64,000 bases of DNA from Chryseobacterium wanjuense (GTDB taxonomy: Bacteria > Bacteroidota > Bacteroidia > Flavobacteriales > Weeksellaceae). The translations under genes and the position numbers were made by a program. Below are positions 35,712 through 43,385 of this stretch, piece after piece; the stretch's first letter is position 1, and each line of letters opens with the position of its first letter. The notes under the pieces were generated by a model. The model searched no databases and was not told the DNA's origin. It saw only the letters and a list, made by a program, of their open reading frames with translations. The DNA lies in assembly GCF_900111495.1 (NCBI RefSeq), contig NZ_FOIU01000003.1, positions 124,001 to 188,000 on the forward strand, given 5' to 3'.

Positions 35712-35947
35712 TGTTTTATGAGTTTCTCAATAGAAACCCTATTCAGCTTTTTCAACCTCTTTTCCTCTATTAAAGCTAAAGTTTTAGATTCAAAACTTTG
35801 GACATACACAATCTTCCAATCCTCCGTCCCTGAAGTATATTTTCCTTTTGAATTAATATGATAAGTTAAGCGCTTTTCCACATCCTCGGAAAAACCTTTA
35901 TAATAAATATCTCTGCTCAGAGAATATAGAATATAAACGTAATACAT
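35708..35947 (-). CDS. GIY-YIG nuclease-like ORF, copy 2
   Basis: 79 aa, almost identical to copy 1. The last in-frame codons run into tRNA-Asp D-arm sequence, whose TAG provides the stop. The ATG lies 16 nt beyond the tRNA-array terminator hairpin. Copies 1 and 2, each with its hairpin and adjoining tRNA 3' end, form a direct repeat of about 290 bp with a period of 343 bp. The high identity implies a recent duplication. Confidence 0.75.
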   Translation of the reverse strand: MYYVYILYSLSRDIYYKGFSEDVEKRLTYHINSKGKYTSGTEDWKIVYVQSFESKTLALIEEKRLKKLNRVSIEKLIKQ

Positions 35948-35963
35948 TTTAAAAATAAAAAAA

Positions 35964-35983
35964 TCCTACAACTATTTGTAGGA
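35964..35983 (-). terminator. tRNA-Asp array terminator
   Basis: An 8-bp stem TCCTACAA/TTGTAGGA is followed by a T-run on the minus strand, 11 nt after the last intact tRNA-Asp. Confidence 0.8.
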
Positions 35984-35993
35984 TTCTATTTTG

Positions 35994-36067
35994 CGATCCG
36001 GACGGGACTCGAACCCGCGACCTCCGCCGTGACAGGGCGGCATTCTAACCAGCTGAACTACCGGATC
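35994..36067 (-). tRNA. tRNA-Asp (anticodon GTC), copy 3
   Basis: 74 nt, no encoded CCA. Acceptor GATCCGG/CCGGATC with discriminator G, anticodon stem CCGCC/GGCGG around CTGTCAC (anticodon GTC), T-arm GCGGG TTCGAGT CCCGT. Matches bacterial tRNA-Asp closely. Last intact member before the terminator. Confidence 0.95.
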
Positions 36068-36099
36068 AATTTTTTTTAAAGAAATTGAGAAAACTTCTG

Positions 36100-36173
36100 C
36101 GATCCGGACGGGACTCGAACCCGCGACCTCCGCCGTGACAGGGCGGCATTCTAACCAGCTGAACTACCGGATC
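36100..36173 (-). tRNA. tRNA-Asp (anticodon GTC), copy 2
   Basis: Identical in all stems and loops to the copy at 35994; 32-nt spacer between them. Confidence 0.95.
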
Positions 36174-36204
36174 AATTTTTTAAAGAAACTGATGAAAACT
36201 TCTG

Positions 36205-36278
36205 CGATCCGGACGGGACTCGAACCCGCGACCTCCGCCGTGACAGGGCGGCATTCTAACCAACTGAACTACCGGATC
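36205..36278 (-). tRNA. tRNA-Asp (anticodon GTC), copy 1
   Basis: 74 nt, identical except for one D-loop base (GTTGGTTA instead of GCTGGTTA). All stems are intact. Immediately preceded by degenerate tRNA-like copies. Confidence 0.95.
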
Positions 36279-36309
36279 AATTTTTTAAAAGAAACTGATG
36301 AAAACTCTG

Positions 36310-36388
36310 CAATCCGACTGGAGACTCAACCCGTCTCGTTTACAACGAGATGACAGGGCGGCATTCTAACCAACTGAACTACCGGATC
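36310..36388 (-). pseudogene. Degenerate tRNA-Asp-like copy a
   Basis: The 5' half (GATCCGGTAGTTCAGTTGG through CCGCCCTGTC) equals tRNA-Asp. The 3' half is different: ATCTCGTT...AACGAGA in place of the anticodon 3' stem, a broken T-arm (CGGGTTGAGTCTCCAG) and an acceptor 3' strand TCGGATT that still pairs with GATCCGG through G-U wobbles. Confidence 0.75.
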
Positions 36389-36420
36389 AATTTTTTTAAA
36401 AGAAACTGATGAAAACTCTG

Positions 36421-36499
36421 CAATCCGACTGGAGACTCAACCCGTCTCGTTTATAACGAGATGACAGGGCGGCATTCTAACCAACTGAACTACCGGATC
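36421..36499 (-). pseudogene. Degenerate tRNA-Asp-like copy b
   Basis: Same plan as copy a. The inserted hairpin reads CTCGTT-ata-AACGAG. Confidence 0.75.
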
Positions 36500-36529
36500 A
36501 ATTTTTTAAAGAAACTGATGAAAACTCTG

Positions 36530-36609
36530 CAATCCGATTGGAGACTCAACCCGTCTCGTCTTAGGACGAGATGACAGGGCGGCATTCTAACCAACTGAAC
36601 TACCGGATC
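36530..36609 (-). pseudogene. Degenerate tRNA-Asp-like copy c
   Basis: Same plan. The inserted hairpin is CTCGTC-ctaa-GACGAG, so both arms have changed together relative to copies a, b and d. The same version occurs in the truncated copy at 35651. Confidence 0.75.
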
Positions 36610-36639
36610 AATTTTTTAAAGAAACTGATGAAAACTCTG

Positions 36640-36718
36640 CAATCCGACTGGAGACTCAACCCGTCTCGTTTACAACGAGATGACAGGGCGGCATTCTAAC
36701 CAATTGAACTTACAAATC
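36640..36718 (-). pseudogene. Degenerate tRNA-Asp-like copy d (promoter-proximal)
   Basis: Hairpin CTCGTT-gta-AACGAG. The 5' acceptor strand is also lost (GATTTGTAAG instead of GATCCGGTAG), so it cannot form an acceptor stem. First element downstream of the array promoter. Confidence 0.75.
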
Positions 36719-36755
36719 AAATTTCTTAAAGAACTTCGTTTCTTTTTTGTGATTG

Positions 36756-36785
36756 CAAAACTACAACTTTTTTCCTTACCTGCAA
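36756..36785 (-). promoter_or_regulatory. Promoter of the tRNA-Asp array
   Basis: On the minus strand TTG (36785-36783), a 19-nt spacer and TAGTTTTG (36763-36756) match the Bacteroidota consensus exactly. Transcription would pass through the four degenerate copies before the intact tRNAs. Confidence 0.65.
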
Positions 36786-36803
36786 ATTATTTTTCAAAAA
36801 AAA

Positions 36804-36823
36804 GCCTTCCAAAAGCGGAAGGC
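36804..36823 (-). terminator. trxA terminator
   Basis: GCCTTCC, loop aaaagc, GGAAGGC, followed on the minus strand by TTTTTTTGAAAA. Confidence 0.8.
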
Positions 36824-36845
36824 ATTCATTATCAAAGTTATTTTT

Positions 36846-37163
36846 TTACAAGTGTGCGCTTAGTTTTTCAGCGATCACCTCTTTCGGAGCTACACCAACT
36901 AATTTGTCAACCACTTCACCGTTCTTAAAAATTAGAACTGTAGGGATATTTCTGATACCATATTGCATAGAAATCTCCTGGTTGTTGTCTACATCTACTT
37001 TTCCTACTACTGCTTTTCCTTCAAAATCATGTGCAACCTCTTCAATGATTGGTCCCAACGTTCTACAAGGTCCACACCATACTGCCCAAAAGTCTACTAA
37101 TACCGGCTTATCTGATTTTAAAACCGTGTCCTGAAATGAGCTATCTGTAATTTCTAAAGCCAT
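36846..37163 (-). CDS. trxA: Thioredoxin
   Basis: 105 aa, the normal length of cytoplasmic thioredoxin, no signal peptide. Redox motif WCGPC (Cys30, Cys33) in LVDFWAVWCGPCRTLGPI, cis-Pro region RNIPTVLIFKNGEVV and buried Asp24. The residue before the active-site Trp is Val (WAVWCGPC), whereas Glu or Pro is common. Reduces protein disulfides using thioredoxin reductase. A -7-like TAATTTTG sits at 37229-37222 on the minus strand. Separate transcript upstream of the tRNA array. Confidence 0.95.
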   Translation of the reverse strand: MALEITDSSFQDTVLKSDKPVLVDFWAVWCGPCRTLGPIIEEVAHDFEGKAVVGKVDVDNNQEISMQYGIRNIPTVLIFKNGEVVDKLVGVAPKEVIAEKLSAHL

Positions 37164-37248
37164 TTTGTTTCTTTTATTTAAATTAATATTATATTCTTAT
37201 TCTAATCCTTAATTAGATACCCAAAATTACGCCATTTGAGTAATATTG

Positions 37249-38424
37249 TTATCTATGCTCAACATTTGTATTTTCTATAACAAAGTCTTTTGAAATTTCT
37301 TTCAAAGCATTAACTAAAGCATCGATGTCTTCTTTAGTTGTCATGTGGCTAAATGAAATACGTAAAGGGGTACAATGATCCATCTCATCCTCAGATAAAA
37401 CCATCATCATAACCATTGAAGGCTTTGAAGCTCCCGAAGAACATGCACTTCCCTGAGAAATTGCAATGCCTTTCATATCCAGCTGAAGCCCGATCAAAGG
37501 ATTTTTATAAGGTAACAAAGCGCTTAAAACCGTGTAAAGACTATTTTCTTTCTCTGCACTTCTTCCATTGAATTTAATGCCTGGAATCTCTGCGGAAAGC
37601 CTTTCAATCGCATAGGTTTTGATATCCTGCATATGGTTTGTGTAGGCTTCCATATTTTTTAAAGATAATTCCAAAGCTTTTCCTAATCCTACAATTCCTG
37701 CAACATTTTCAGTTCCGGCTCTCAAACTTCTCTCCTGTGGTCCTCCTGTAATAATTCCTTTTAATCCGCTTGATTTTCTGATGAAAGCAAAACCAACACC
37801 TTTCGGCCCGTGGAATTTATGAGCACTGCAAGACGCAAAATCAACATGGATATCCGAGAAATCCAAATCCATATGAGCCATTGTCTGTACCGTATCAGAA
37901 TGGAAAAGCGCATTATTTGCCTTGCACAATTCTGCTATTTTTTTAATATCATAAATATTTCCGATCTCATTATTGACATGCATTAAGCTTACCAATGTTT
38001 TCTTATCGGAAGCTTTTAATAATTCTTCCAGTTTATTAAGGTCGATATCTCCTTTTTCATTTGGACGGATGTAGCTTACTTCTACTCCTTTTCTGTTTTT
38101 CATGTCCAAAATACTCTCGGAAACACATTTGTGCTCCAAAGGAGAACTGATGATTCTTTCAACTCCAAGATGCTCTACACAAGATTTGATGATCATGTTG
38201 TTTGATTCTGTACCGCAAGACGTGAAGATAATCTCAGCGGGTGTCACGTGAAGATAATCTGCAATCTGCCTTCTTACATTTTCGATAAGAATTTTTGCTT
38301 CCTGCCCGAAGCTGTGCGTTGAAGAAGGATTTCCGAAATTCATCTTCATGGTTCCAACCATTGCATCAATTACTTCTTCTGAAAGAGGTGTTGTTGCAGC
38401 GTTATCTAAATATACTTTATTCAT
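37249..38424 (-). CDS. Cysteine desulfurase (NifS/IscS-like)
   Basis: 391 aa. A PLP enzyme that takes sulfur from cysteine for Fe-S clusters, tRNA thiolation or cofactors. DNAATTPLSEEV start, ESNNMIIK, PLP-Lys in SCSAHKFHGPKGVGF and the catalytic Cys in SQGSACSSGASKPS (about residue 325). The short loop and SSG context are of the IscS/NifS group. Its ATG follows the PrcB-like stop by 1 nt, so they share a transcript. No iscU or suf genes are adjacent. Confidence 0.93.
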   Translation of the reverse strand: MNKVYLDNAATTPLSEEVIDAMVGTMKMNFGNPSSTHSFGQEAKILIENVRRQIADYLHVTPAEIIFTSCGTESNNMIIKSCVEHLGVERIISSPLEHKCVSESILDMKNRKGVEVSYIRPNEKGDIDLNKLEELLKASDKKTLVSLMHVNNEIGNIYDIKKIAELCKANNALFHSDTVQTMAHMDLDFSDIHVDFASCSAHKFHGPKGVGFAFIRKSSGLKGIITGGPQERSLRAGTENVAGIVGLGKALELSLKNMEAYTNHMQDIKTYAIERLSAEIPGIKFNGRSAEKENSLYTVLSALLPYKNPLIGLQLDMKGIAISQGSACSSGASKPSMVMMMVLSEDEMDHCTPLRISFSHMTTKEDIDALVNALKEISKDFVIENTNVEHR

Positions 38425-38425
38425 T

Positions 38426-38884
38426 TTAGTTTGAATATTTTAATTGTACGGAGGTGAACTGATACTCTGAAGGGACAGTAAAGATAAACCACGGATTTGA
38501 CATCACGGAAATCTCCATTCCACCCGATTGATACTGGGGGACTTCAACATACAATACGTTATCTTTTACTGAAATATTTTTGATTTTAGTAATTTTATGA
38601 TCCCCGGAAGTGAAGCTTCCCAAGTTGTATAAAATCACTTTTTTGTCTTTTGGAAATTGAGGGTAAACAGGTGCTTTATCAAGATCAATTACAGCTGTAT
38701 TTCCTTTGATAGCTTTCTGAAGTTCCTGTTCATTTTTAATAATAACAAAATTAGCCTCATTGCCTCCACCATATGATTCCGAAACAAGAATTTCAGCATT
38801 TTTATTGGTGGCGGATGATTTCTGGGACGGTGTACTTGTACAACTCATAATGAATCCAAGACACAAAATAAGCATTTTCTTCAT
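38426..38884 (-). CDS. PrcB-like lipoprotein
   Basis: 152 aa. Lipobox IMSC near residues 12-15, then a Ser/Thr linker. SYGGGNEANFVIIKNEQELQKA and the C-terminal VEVPQYQSGGMEISVMSNPWFIFTVP resemble the PrcB C-terminal domain (PF14343), first known from the dentilisin protease complex of Treponema. Widespread in Bacteroidota as small lipoproteins of unknown role. Directly upstream of the cysteine desulfurase gene in the same operon. Confidence 0.65.
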   Translation of the reverse strand: MKKMLILCLGFIMSCTSTPSQKSSATNKNAEILVSESYGGGNEANFVIIKNEQELQKAIKGNTAVIDLDKAPVYPQFPKDKKVILYNLGSFTSGDHKITKIKNISVKDNVLYVEVPQYQSGGMEISVMSNPWFIFTVPSEYQFTSVQLKYSN

Positions 38885-38906
38885 TCTTATATTTTATCAC
38901 CCAAAA

Positions 38907-39494
38907 TTAGTGAAAAAATTGGTAATGACCTTCATTTGCCCATTTCAGCATTGGCTTATCTCCGGAAGTATCACCGAATGCAATGATTTTGTCGTATTTC
39001 TGGCCGTCTATTTCAGTTTTTATTCTGGCTAATTTTTCCTTGCCGTTGCAGTTTTTACCGATGAAATTTCCTGTGAAAACACCGTTCCTGAACTCTGCTT
39101 TTGTCGAAACCAGCTGCATCTGAAAAGCATCAGCAAAAGGTTTAGCCCAGATATCCAGAGAAGCCGTTACCAATAGGCTTTGTGTATTTGAACGATCAAT
39201 ATTTTGAATAAAGTCTAAGGCATTTTCTCTGACAATTTTGGGATAATGCTCTTCAAAGAACTGTCGGGATTTTTTTTCAATTTTTTCCTGAGTCTGCCCT
39301 TTAAGAATAGCACCGATAAAGCTTTTCTTTACTTTTTCAGTTTCAGCCAATTTCAATTTTAAAAGGATAAAAAGCGGAACATGTTTCAAAAACTGCAATC
39401 TGAATTTTGTGGGATCGTAAAATTTAAGATACATAAACATCGTATCCTTGTAAGTCAGAGTTCCGTCAAAATCAAAACAATACAGTTTTTTCAT
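38907..39494 (-). CDS. HAD-IB family phosphatase
   Basis: 195 aa. HAD motif I FDFDGTLTYKDT (Asp8 and Asp10), motif II LLVTASLD, motif III Lys in NCNGKEKLARI, motif IV IAFGDTSGDKPML. The family includes phosphoserine phosphatase-like enzymes and HAD domains fused to UbiA prenyltransferases. Here it sits behind DPPR-synthase-, DprE1- and DprE2-like genes, so it could remove the 5-phosphate from polyprenyl-phosphoribose 5-phosphate. That role is inference from context. Confidence 0.85.
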   Translation of the reverse strand: MKKLYCFDFDGTLTYKDTMFMYLKFYDPTKFRLQFLKHVPLFILLKLKLAETEKVKKSFIGAILKGQTQEKIEKKSRQFFEEHYPKIVRENALDFIQNIDRSNTQSLLVTASLDIWAKPFADAFQMQLVSTKAEFRNGVFTGNFIGKNCNGKEKLARIKTEIDGQKYDKIIAFGDTSGDKPMLKWANEGHYQFFH

Positions 39495-39635
39495 TGGTGT
39501 TTTTTGTCTTATTTAAAATTTATTATAATGTATTTTAACGCTAAGATTGTCAGGATATTTTAAGTCCTTCTCATTTTTCATTTAAAAACTTAGCAACCTC
39601 CGCATTTAACTTTCTATTAAATTAAAGAAATTATT

Positions 39636-40361
39636 TTAAAGTTTTAATTTTTTAAAAATAAATTCAGGAATATTTCTGATAATCAACATAATAATTCCCC
39701 AAATCGGTAAAACATACGCTACATTTTTCTGCTTTTTGTAAGCTTTAAATATGCAATCTGCTGCCTGTTTCGGAGTTGCCGTCAGTTTCGGATTCAAAGG
39801 AAGTCCTTCTGTCATTTTGGTAGCCATAAATCCCGGTTTTACGGTCATTACATGAACTTTTTTATCAAACAGATAATTTCTGAGTCCGCTTAAATAGGCC
39901 GTAAAAGCTGCTTTTGCACTTCCATAAATAAAATTACTCTGTCTTCCGCGATCGCCTGCTACAGAGGACAAACCAATAATCGTCCCTGATCTTCTGCTTT
40001 CGAATTTCTGGGCAAAATAATTCATCACAGGAACTAATTTTGAGTAATTAATATCAATAATTTTCTCCGTATTCTTATTGTCGTACAAGCCTTCTTCGGT
40101 TCCTTCGCCCAAATAACCCGTTGCACAAAATAATAGATTTGAATTGATATTTTCAAATTGTGTAAAATCTATTTCTTTCGTTAAATCAAGCTCGATAACT
40201 TCCGCCTGCTGAAAAAATTTCACATCAATATGCCTTGCAAATCTTTCGGTAGTTTCTTTGCTGGAGGTAAAAAGATAGATTTTCTCAAATTTCTCACCTT
40301 CCTGCAAAGCCTTTTCCACAAAGGCCTGAGCAACTTCCGATGTACTTCCTAAAACGATCAT
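39636..40361 (-). CDS. DprE2-like short-chain dehydrogenase
   Basis: 241 aa. It begins MIVLGSTSEVAQAFVEKA with the nucleotide-binding Gly region reduced to LGSTSE. The catalytic YxxxK is in RQSNFIYGSAKAAF, preceded by GLSSVAGDRGRQ, as in mycobacterial DprE2 (decaprenylphosphoryl-2-keto-ribose reductase). A hydrophobic C-terminus (LPIWGIIMLIIRNIPEFIF) may attach it to the membrane. It starts 5 nt after the DprE1-like stop, so the two halves of a 2'-epimerase are adjacent. Confidence 0.83.
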   Translation of the reverse strand: MIVLGSTSEVAQAFVEKALQEGEKFEKIYLFTSSKETTERFARHIDVKFFQQAEVIELDLTKEIDFTQFENINSNLLFCATGYLGEGTEEGLYDNKNTEKIIDINYSKLVPVMNYFAQKFESRRSGTIIGLSSVAGDRGRQSNFIYGSAKAAFTAYLSGLRNYLFDKKVHVMTVKPGFMATKMTEGLPLNPKLTATPKQAADCIFKAYKKQKNVAYVLPIWGIIMLIIRNIPEFIFKKLKL

Positions 40362-40366
40362 TTGGT

Positions 40367-41683
40367 TTAATTATTATTTATGATTCTTTTGTGCTGCAAA
40401 GACACAAATTTTGAACTCTGCGTATTTTTAAGATAATTGGTAAGAGACGATCTGCTCATGCTGTCTTTCGTAAGATAAATTCTTCCGCCAAACTCCTGAA
40501 CGATCTGATCCAGCTGATCTACAAGCTTTTTCAGTTTTGAATTTACTTTAAAATCAAGCGCTAAAGTATACCCTTCCACCGGAAAAGAATTGTACGCTTC
40601 AGGATTATTTTTCCCGAAAAGCTTCAATACAGCCAGGAATGAACCATTTCCGCTATTTGCGATGGTTTCAAGAATTCTTTTCATTCCTTCTTTACCCGTT
40701 TCCTTCGGGATTACCATCTGATACTGGATAAATCCTGATTTTCCGTAGATCCTGTTCCATTCATGAATTGCATCCAACGGATAGAAAAATGTTTCGTAAT
40801 CGATGAAGTTTTTAATTTCTTTTGACCTTTGTTTATTAAAGTACAGCAGATTAAAAATTTTCACCGTTAAAGCATTTAAAACAAATCCGGGAAAGTAGAA
40901 AGGAACTGTAGGTTCAAATTTTTTCTTTAACCTTAAAGGTTTATCTTTTAAATTGGAAGGAAGCTCATGCTGAAAAGCGTGTTCACCTCTCATGAGAATA
41001 CTTCTTCCTATGTTTTTTCCTTTTTGAAGACAGTCGATCCAAGCCACGGTGTAGGTCCAGCTTTCACTTTCCTCAAAAAGTCTGAAAATTTCATCAAGAT
41101 TTTCCGCTTTGATGCTTTCCTGACGAATGTATGCCGATTCTATATTTTTAAGCTTAAATTTAGCTGTCAAAATAATTCCTGTCAACCCCATTCCGCCAAT
41201 GGTAGCCCAGAATTTGTCTGCGTTTTCTTCTCTTGAACAGGTGATGATCTCCCCGTTTTCGATCATTAATTTAAATTCAATCACATATTCTGAGAAACAG
41301 CCTTCTGCGTGGTGATTTTTACCATGAACATCAGATGCAATCGCACCTCCGACGGAAACAAATTTCGTTCCTGGTGTTACATATAAAAAATATCCCTGCG
41401 GAACAGCAATTTCCAGCACATCTGAAAGTAAAACTCCCGATTCGCATTCAATAATCCCGTTCAGACGATCAAAACTGATGAATTTATTTAATTTTTTAGT
41501 TGAAAATATATGCTCGCCCAAAGAAGCATCACCATAGCATCTTCCATTGCCCCTTGCGATCACTTCATTATTACTAAGAATAAATTCTTTTATTTTTTTG
41601 AAGCTGTCATCAGACTTCATTTCTTTTTCCACTATGGGAAAATTACCCCAGTTTGTAACTTTTTGTATAAAATCCGGCTTCAT
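40367..41683 (-). CDS. DprE1-like FAD-binding oxidase
   Basis: 438 aa. PCMH-type FAD domain: VIARGNGRCYGDASLG, then VTPGTKFVSVGGAIASDVHG with KNHHAEGCFSEYV, which is the DprE1 FAD-binding signature. The C-terminal substrate domain has EAYNSFPVEGYTLALDF. DprE1 oxidises the 2'-OH of polyprenylphosphoryl-ribose, and DprE2 then reduces it to arabinose. The start overlaps the UbiA-type stop (ATGA), indicating translational coupling. The enzymatic match is by motif and synteny and has not been tested in this lineage here. Confidence 0.85.
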   Translation of the reverse strand: MKPDFIQKVTNWGNFPIVEKEMKSDDSFKKIKEFILSNNEVIARGNGRCYGDASLGEHIFSTKKLNKFISFDRLNGIIECESGVLLSDVLEIAVPQGYFLYVTPGTKFVSVGGAIASDVHGKNHHAEGCFSEYVIEFKLMIENGEIITCSREENADKFWATIGGMGLTGIILTAKFKLKNIESAYIRQESIKAENLDEIFRLFEESESWTYTVAWIDCLQKGKNIGRSILMRGEHAFQHELPSNLKDKPLRLKKKFEPTVPFYFPGFVLNALTVKIFNLLYFNKQRSKEIKNFIDYETFFYPLDAIHEWNRIYGKSGFIQYQMVIPKETGKEGMKRILETIANSGNGSFLAVLKLFGKNNPEAYNSFPVEGYTLALDFKVNSKLKKLVDQLDQIVQEFGGRIYLTKDSMSRSSLTNYLKNTQSSKFVSLQHKRIINNN

Positions 41684-42567
41684 TTTTTAAAGTAAATTTG
41701 AATTAAAAATGCAGCAACCCATAACAATAAGGTAACCTGTATGTATCTGTCTCTGTAAACGATCTTGGTAGGAGATTCTGTTCTGTTGTACACCAACGTC
41801 TGCTGCAGATACCTTAAAAAAGCAAATACAACAAAAATCACGGTATAAAACACCCTTTCGTGGAATCTTGCCTGCACTTCCGGTGACAAGGTAAACATTA
41901 AGTAACAAATAATCGCCAATGTTACGGAAATGGAAAGTGCAATGTCTGCAAACTGTACGTTGTAGCCGTCTAAAGCACGTCTTGTTTTCCCTGAAACCTG
42001 AGCATTGATCAATTCTCCTCTTCTTTTTCCGATCGCTAAAACTAGTGCTAAAACGAAGGTCAATAAGATTGCCCATTGAGAAATACTGATTCCCGTAATG
42101 TAACCACCTGCCAAAACTCTTAAAACAAATCCTACTGCAATGATGGAAATATCAATGATAGGAACGTGTTTTAGTTTAAATGTATACGCCAGATTCATCA
42201 CAAAATAGAATCCTATAATGGTCGCAAACTTCCACAGGCTCTGGTGAAAATACGCTTCCGCAAATAAAACCAGCGCGATATCTGTTGCAATAAGACCGAT
42301 AAAAATCCCAATCGCCTGAGATTTTGAAATAGCGCCACTCGCTAAAGGCCGTCTTCTTTTTTCGGGATGCTGTCTATCTGCCTCGATGTCGTTGTAATCG
42401 TTTAGAATATAAACTATACTCGCAGCCAATGAGAAGATAATAAAAGCAAAAATACTTTTGGTAAGCAAATCCAGGTTTTTGATATTACCTGAAAAAAATA
42501 GAGGAACAAATACAAAGAGGTTTTTCACCCATTGCTCTACACGGAGCAGCTTAAAATATTTTTTCAT
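41680..42567 (-). CDS. Decaprenyl-phosphate phosphoribosyltransferase-like UbiA protein
   Basis: 295 aa with about eight membrane helices. The first Asp-rich loop NDYNDIEADRQHPEKRRRPL has the HPxKRxRP variant typical of DPPR synthase (mycobacterial Rv3806c) rather than quinone-type UbiA. The second motif region is QLAYTFKLKHVPIIDIS-like. It would transfer 5-phosphoribose from PRPP to polyprenyl phosphate at the inner membrane. First gene of the DprE operon, with an OmpA-family gene further upstream. Confidence 0.85.
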   Translation of the reverse strand: MKKYFKLLRVEQWVKNLFVFVPLFFSGNIKNLDLLTKSIFAFIIFSLAASIVYILNDYNDIEADRQHPEKRRRPLASGAISKSQAIGIFIGLIATDIALVLFAEAYFHQSLWKFATIIGFYFVMNLAYTFKLKHVPIIDISIIAVGFVLRVLAGGYITGISISQWAILLTFVLALVLAIGKRRGELINAQVSGKTRRALDGYNVQFADIALSISVTLAIICYLMFTLSPEVQARFHERVFYTVIFVVFAFLRYLQQTLVYNRTESPTKIVYRDRYIQVTLLLWVAAFLIQIYFKK

Positions 42568-42624
42568 TTATGTCGTTTCGAATGCAAAAATAATAATTTC
42601 AAAATATCCACGATAAAAATACAA

Positions 42625-42649
42625 AAATAACCGCCAAAAGCGGTTATTT
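42625..42649 (-). terminator. OmpA-family gene terminator
   Basis: AAATAACCGC, loop caaaa, GCGGTTATTT. A perfect 10-bp stem 26 nt after the stop. Confidence 0.8.
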
Positions 42650-42674
42650 ACGAAAATATTTATATGTTAATTAA

Positions 42675-43364
42675 TTATTGCCCTTGCTGAGCATCGTTAA
42701 TCATTTTTTCATTTGCAGTGATGGCAAATTCTACTCTTCTGTTTTTAGCTCTACCTTCTTCAGTATCGTTTGTAGCTACCGGCATGCTTTCTCCCTCACC
42801 CAGTGCAAATAGTCTGTTTGAAGAAATTCCCTTTCCGGCAAGATAAGCTTTTACAGAGTTGGCTCTTCTTTCAGAAAGCCCCATGTTGTATTCGTCTGTC
42901 CCTTTATTATCGGTATGTCCGTAGATATTGATGTTTGTATCAGGGTTGTTTGTTAGTACCTGAGCCAATTTATCCAAGTTTGTTTTTGCAGTACTTGTTA
43001 ATGCAGAAGAATTAAAATCAAAGTTTACGATACTTTCGTTCAATGTAATTTTAATACCATCTCCTACTCTTTCCACTTGGGCACCAGGTAGAGTTTCTTT
43101 AATTTCTCTGGCCTGCTTATCCATTTTAGATCCGATCACGTTACCTGCAACCCCACCAATGATACCTCCTAATACTGCTCCTAACGCTGCATTTTTACCT
43201 TTTCCTACATTATTTCCCAAAATACCTCCCAATACTGCTCCTGATGCAACACCTACTGCGGTACCTCTTTGCTGATGGTTAGAATTTTGAACTGCTTCAC
43301 AACTTGTAAGTAATAATGCAGATGATAAGAAAAGGGCTCCGATATATGTTTTTGTAAATTTCAT
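42675..43364 (-). CDS. OmpA-family lipoprotein with glycine-zipper
   Basis: 229 aa. Lipobox LLTSC (about 18-22). The glycine-zipper region (about 36-80) is GTAVGVASGAVLGGILGN repeated as KNAALGAVLGGIIGGVAGN. The C-terminal OmpA peptidoglycan-binding domain (about 110-220) has NFDFNSSALTSTAKTNL, NIYGHTDNKGTDEYNMGLSE and GRAKNRRVEF with the conserved Asp and Arg for diaminopimelate binding. Similar to E. coli YiaD. It tethers outer membrane to peptidoglycan. Confidence 0.92.
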   Translation of the reverse strand: MKFTKTYIGALFLSSALLLTSCEAVQNSNHQQRGTAVGVASGAVLGGILGNNVGKGKNAALGAVLGGIIGGVAGNVIGSKMDKQAREIKETLPGAQVERVGDGIKITLNESIVNFDFNSSALTSTAKTNLDKLAQVLTNNPDTNINIYGHTDNKGTDEYNMGLSERRANSVKAYLAGKGISSNRLFALGEGESMPVATNDTEEGRAKNRRVEFAITANEKMINDAQQGQ

Positions 43365-43385
43365 TTTGTATGTATTTAAGTTAAA

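Noticed and set aside
35651..36718. CRISPR-like regular repeats
   Set aside because: The period of about 105-110 nt and the repeated unit are tRNA-Asp genes with AT-rich spacers that are nearly identical to each other, not unique spacers.
36135..36928. Open frames on the + strand through the tRNA array (TGRHSNQLNYR-type proteins)
   Set aside because: They are antisense translations of tRNA-Asp copies; the repeated peptide is the tRNA sequence and such frames are annotation artefacts.
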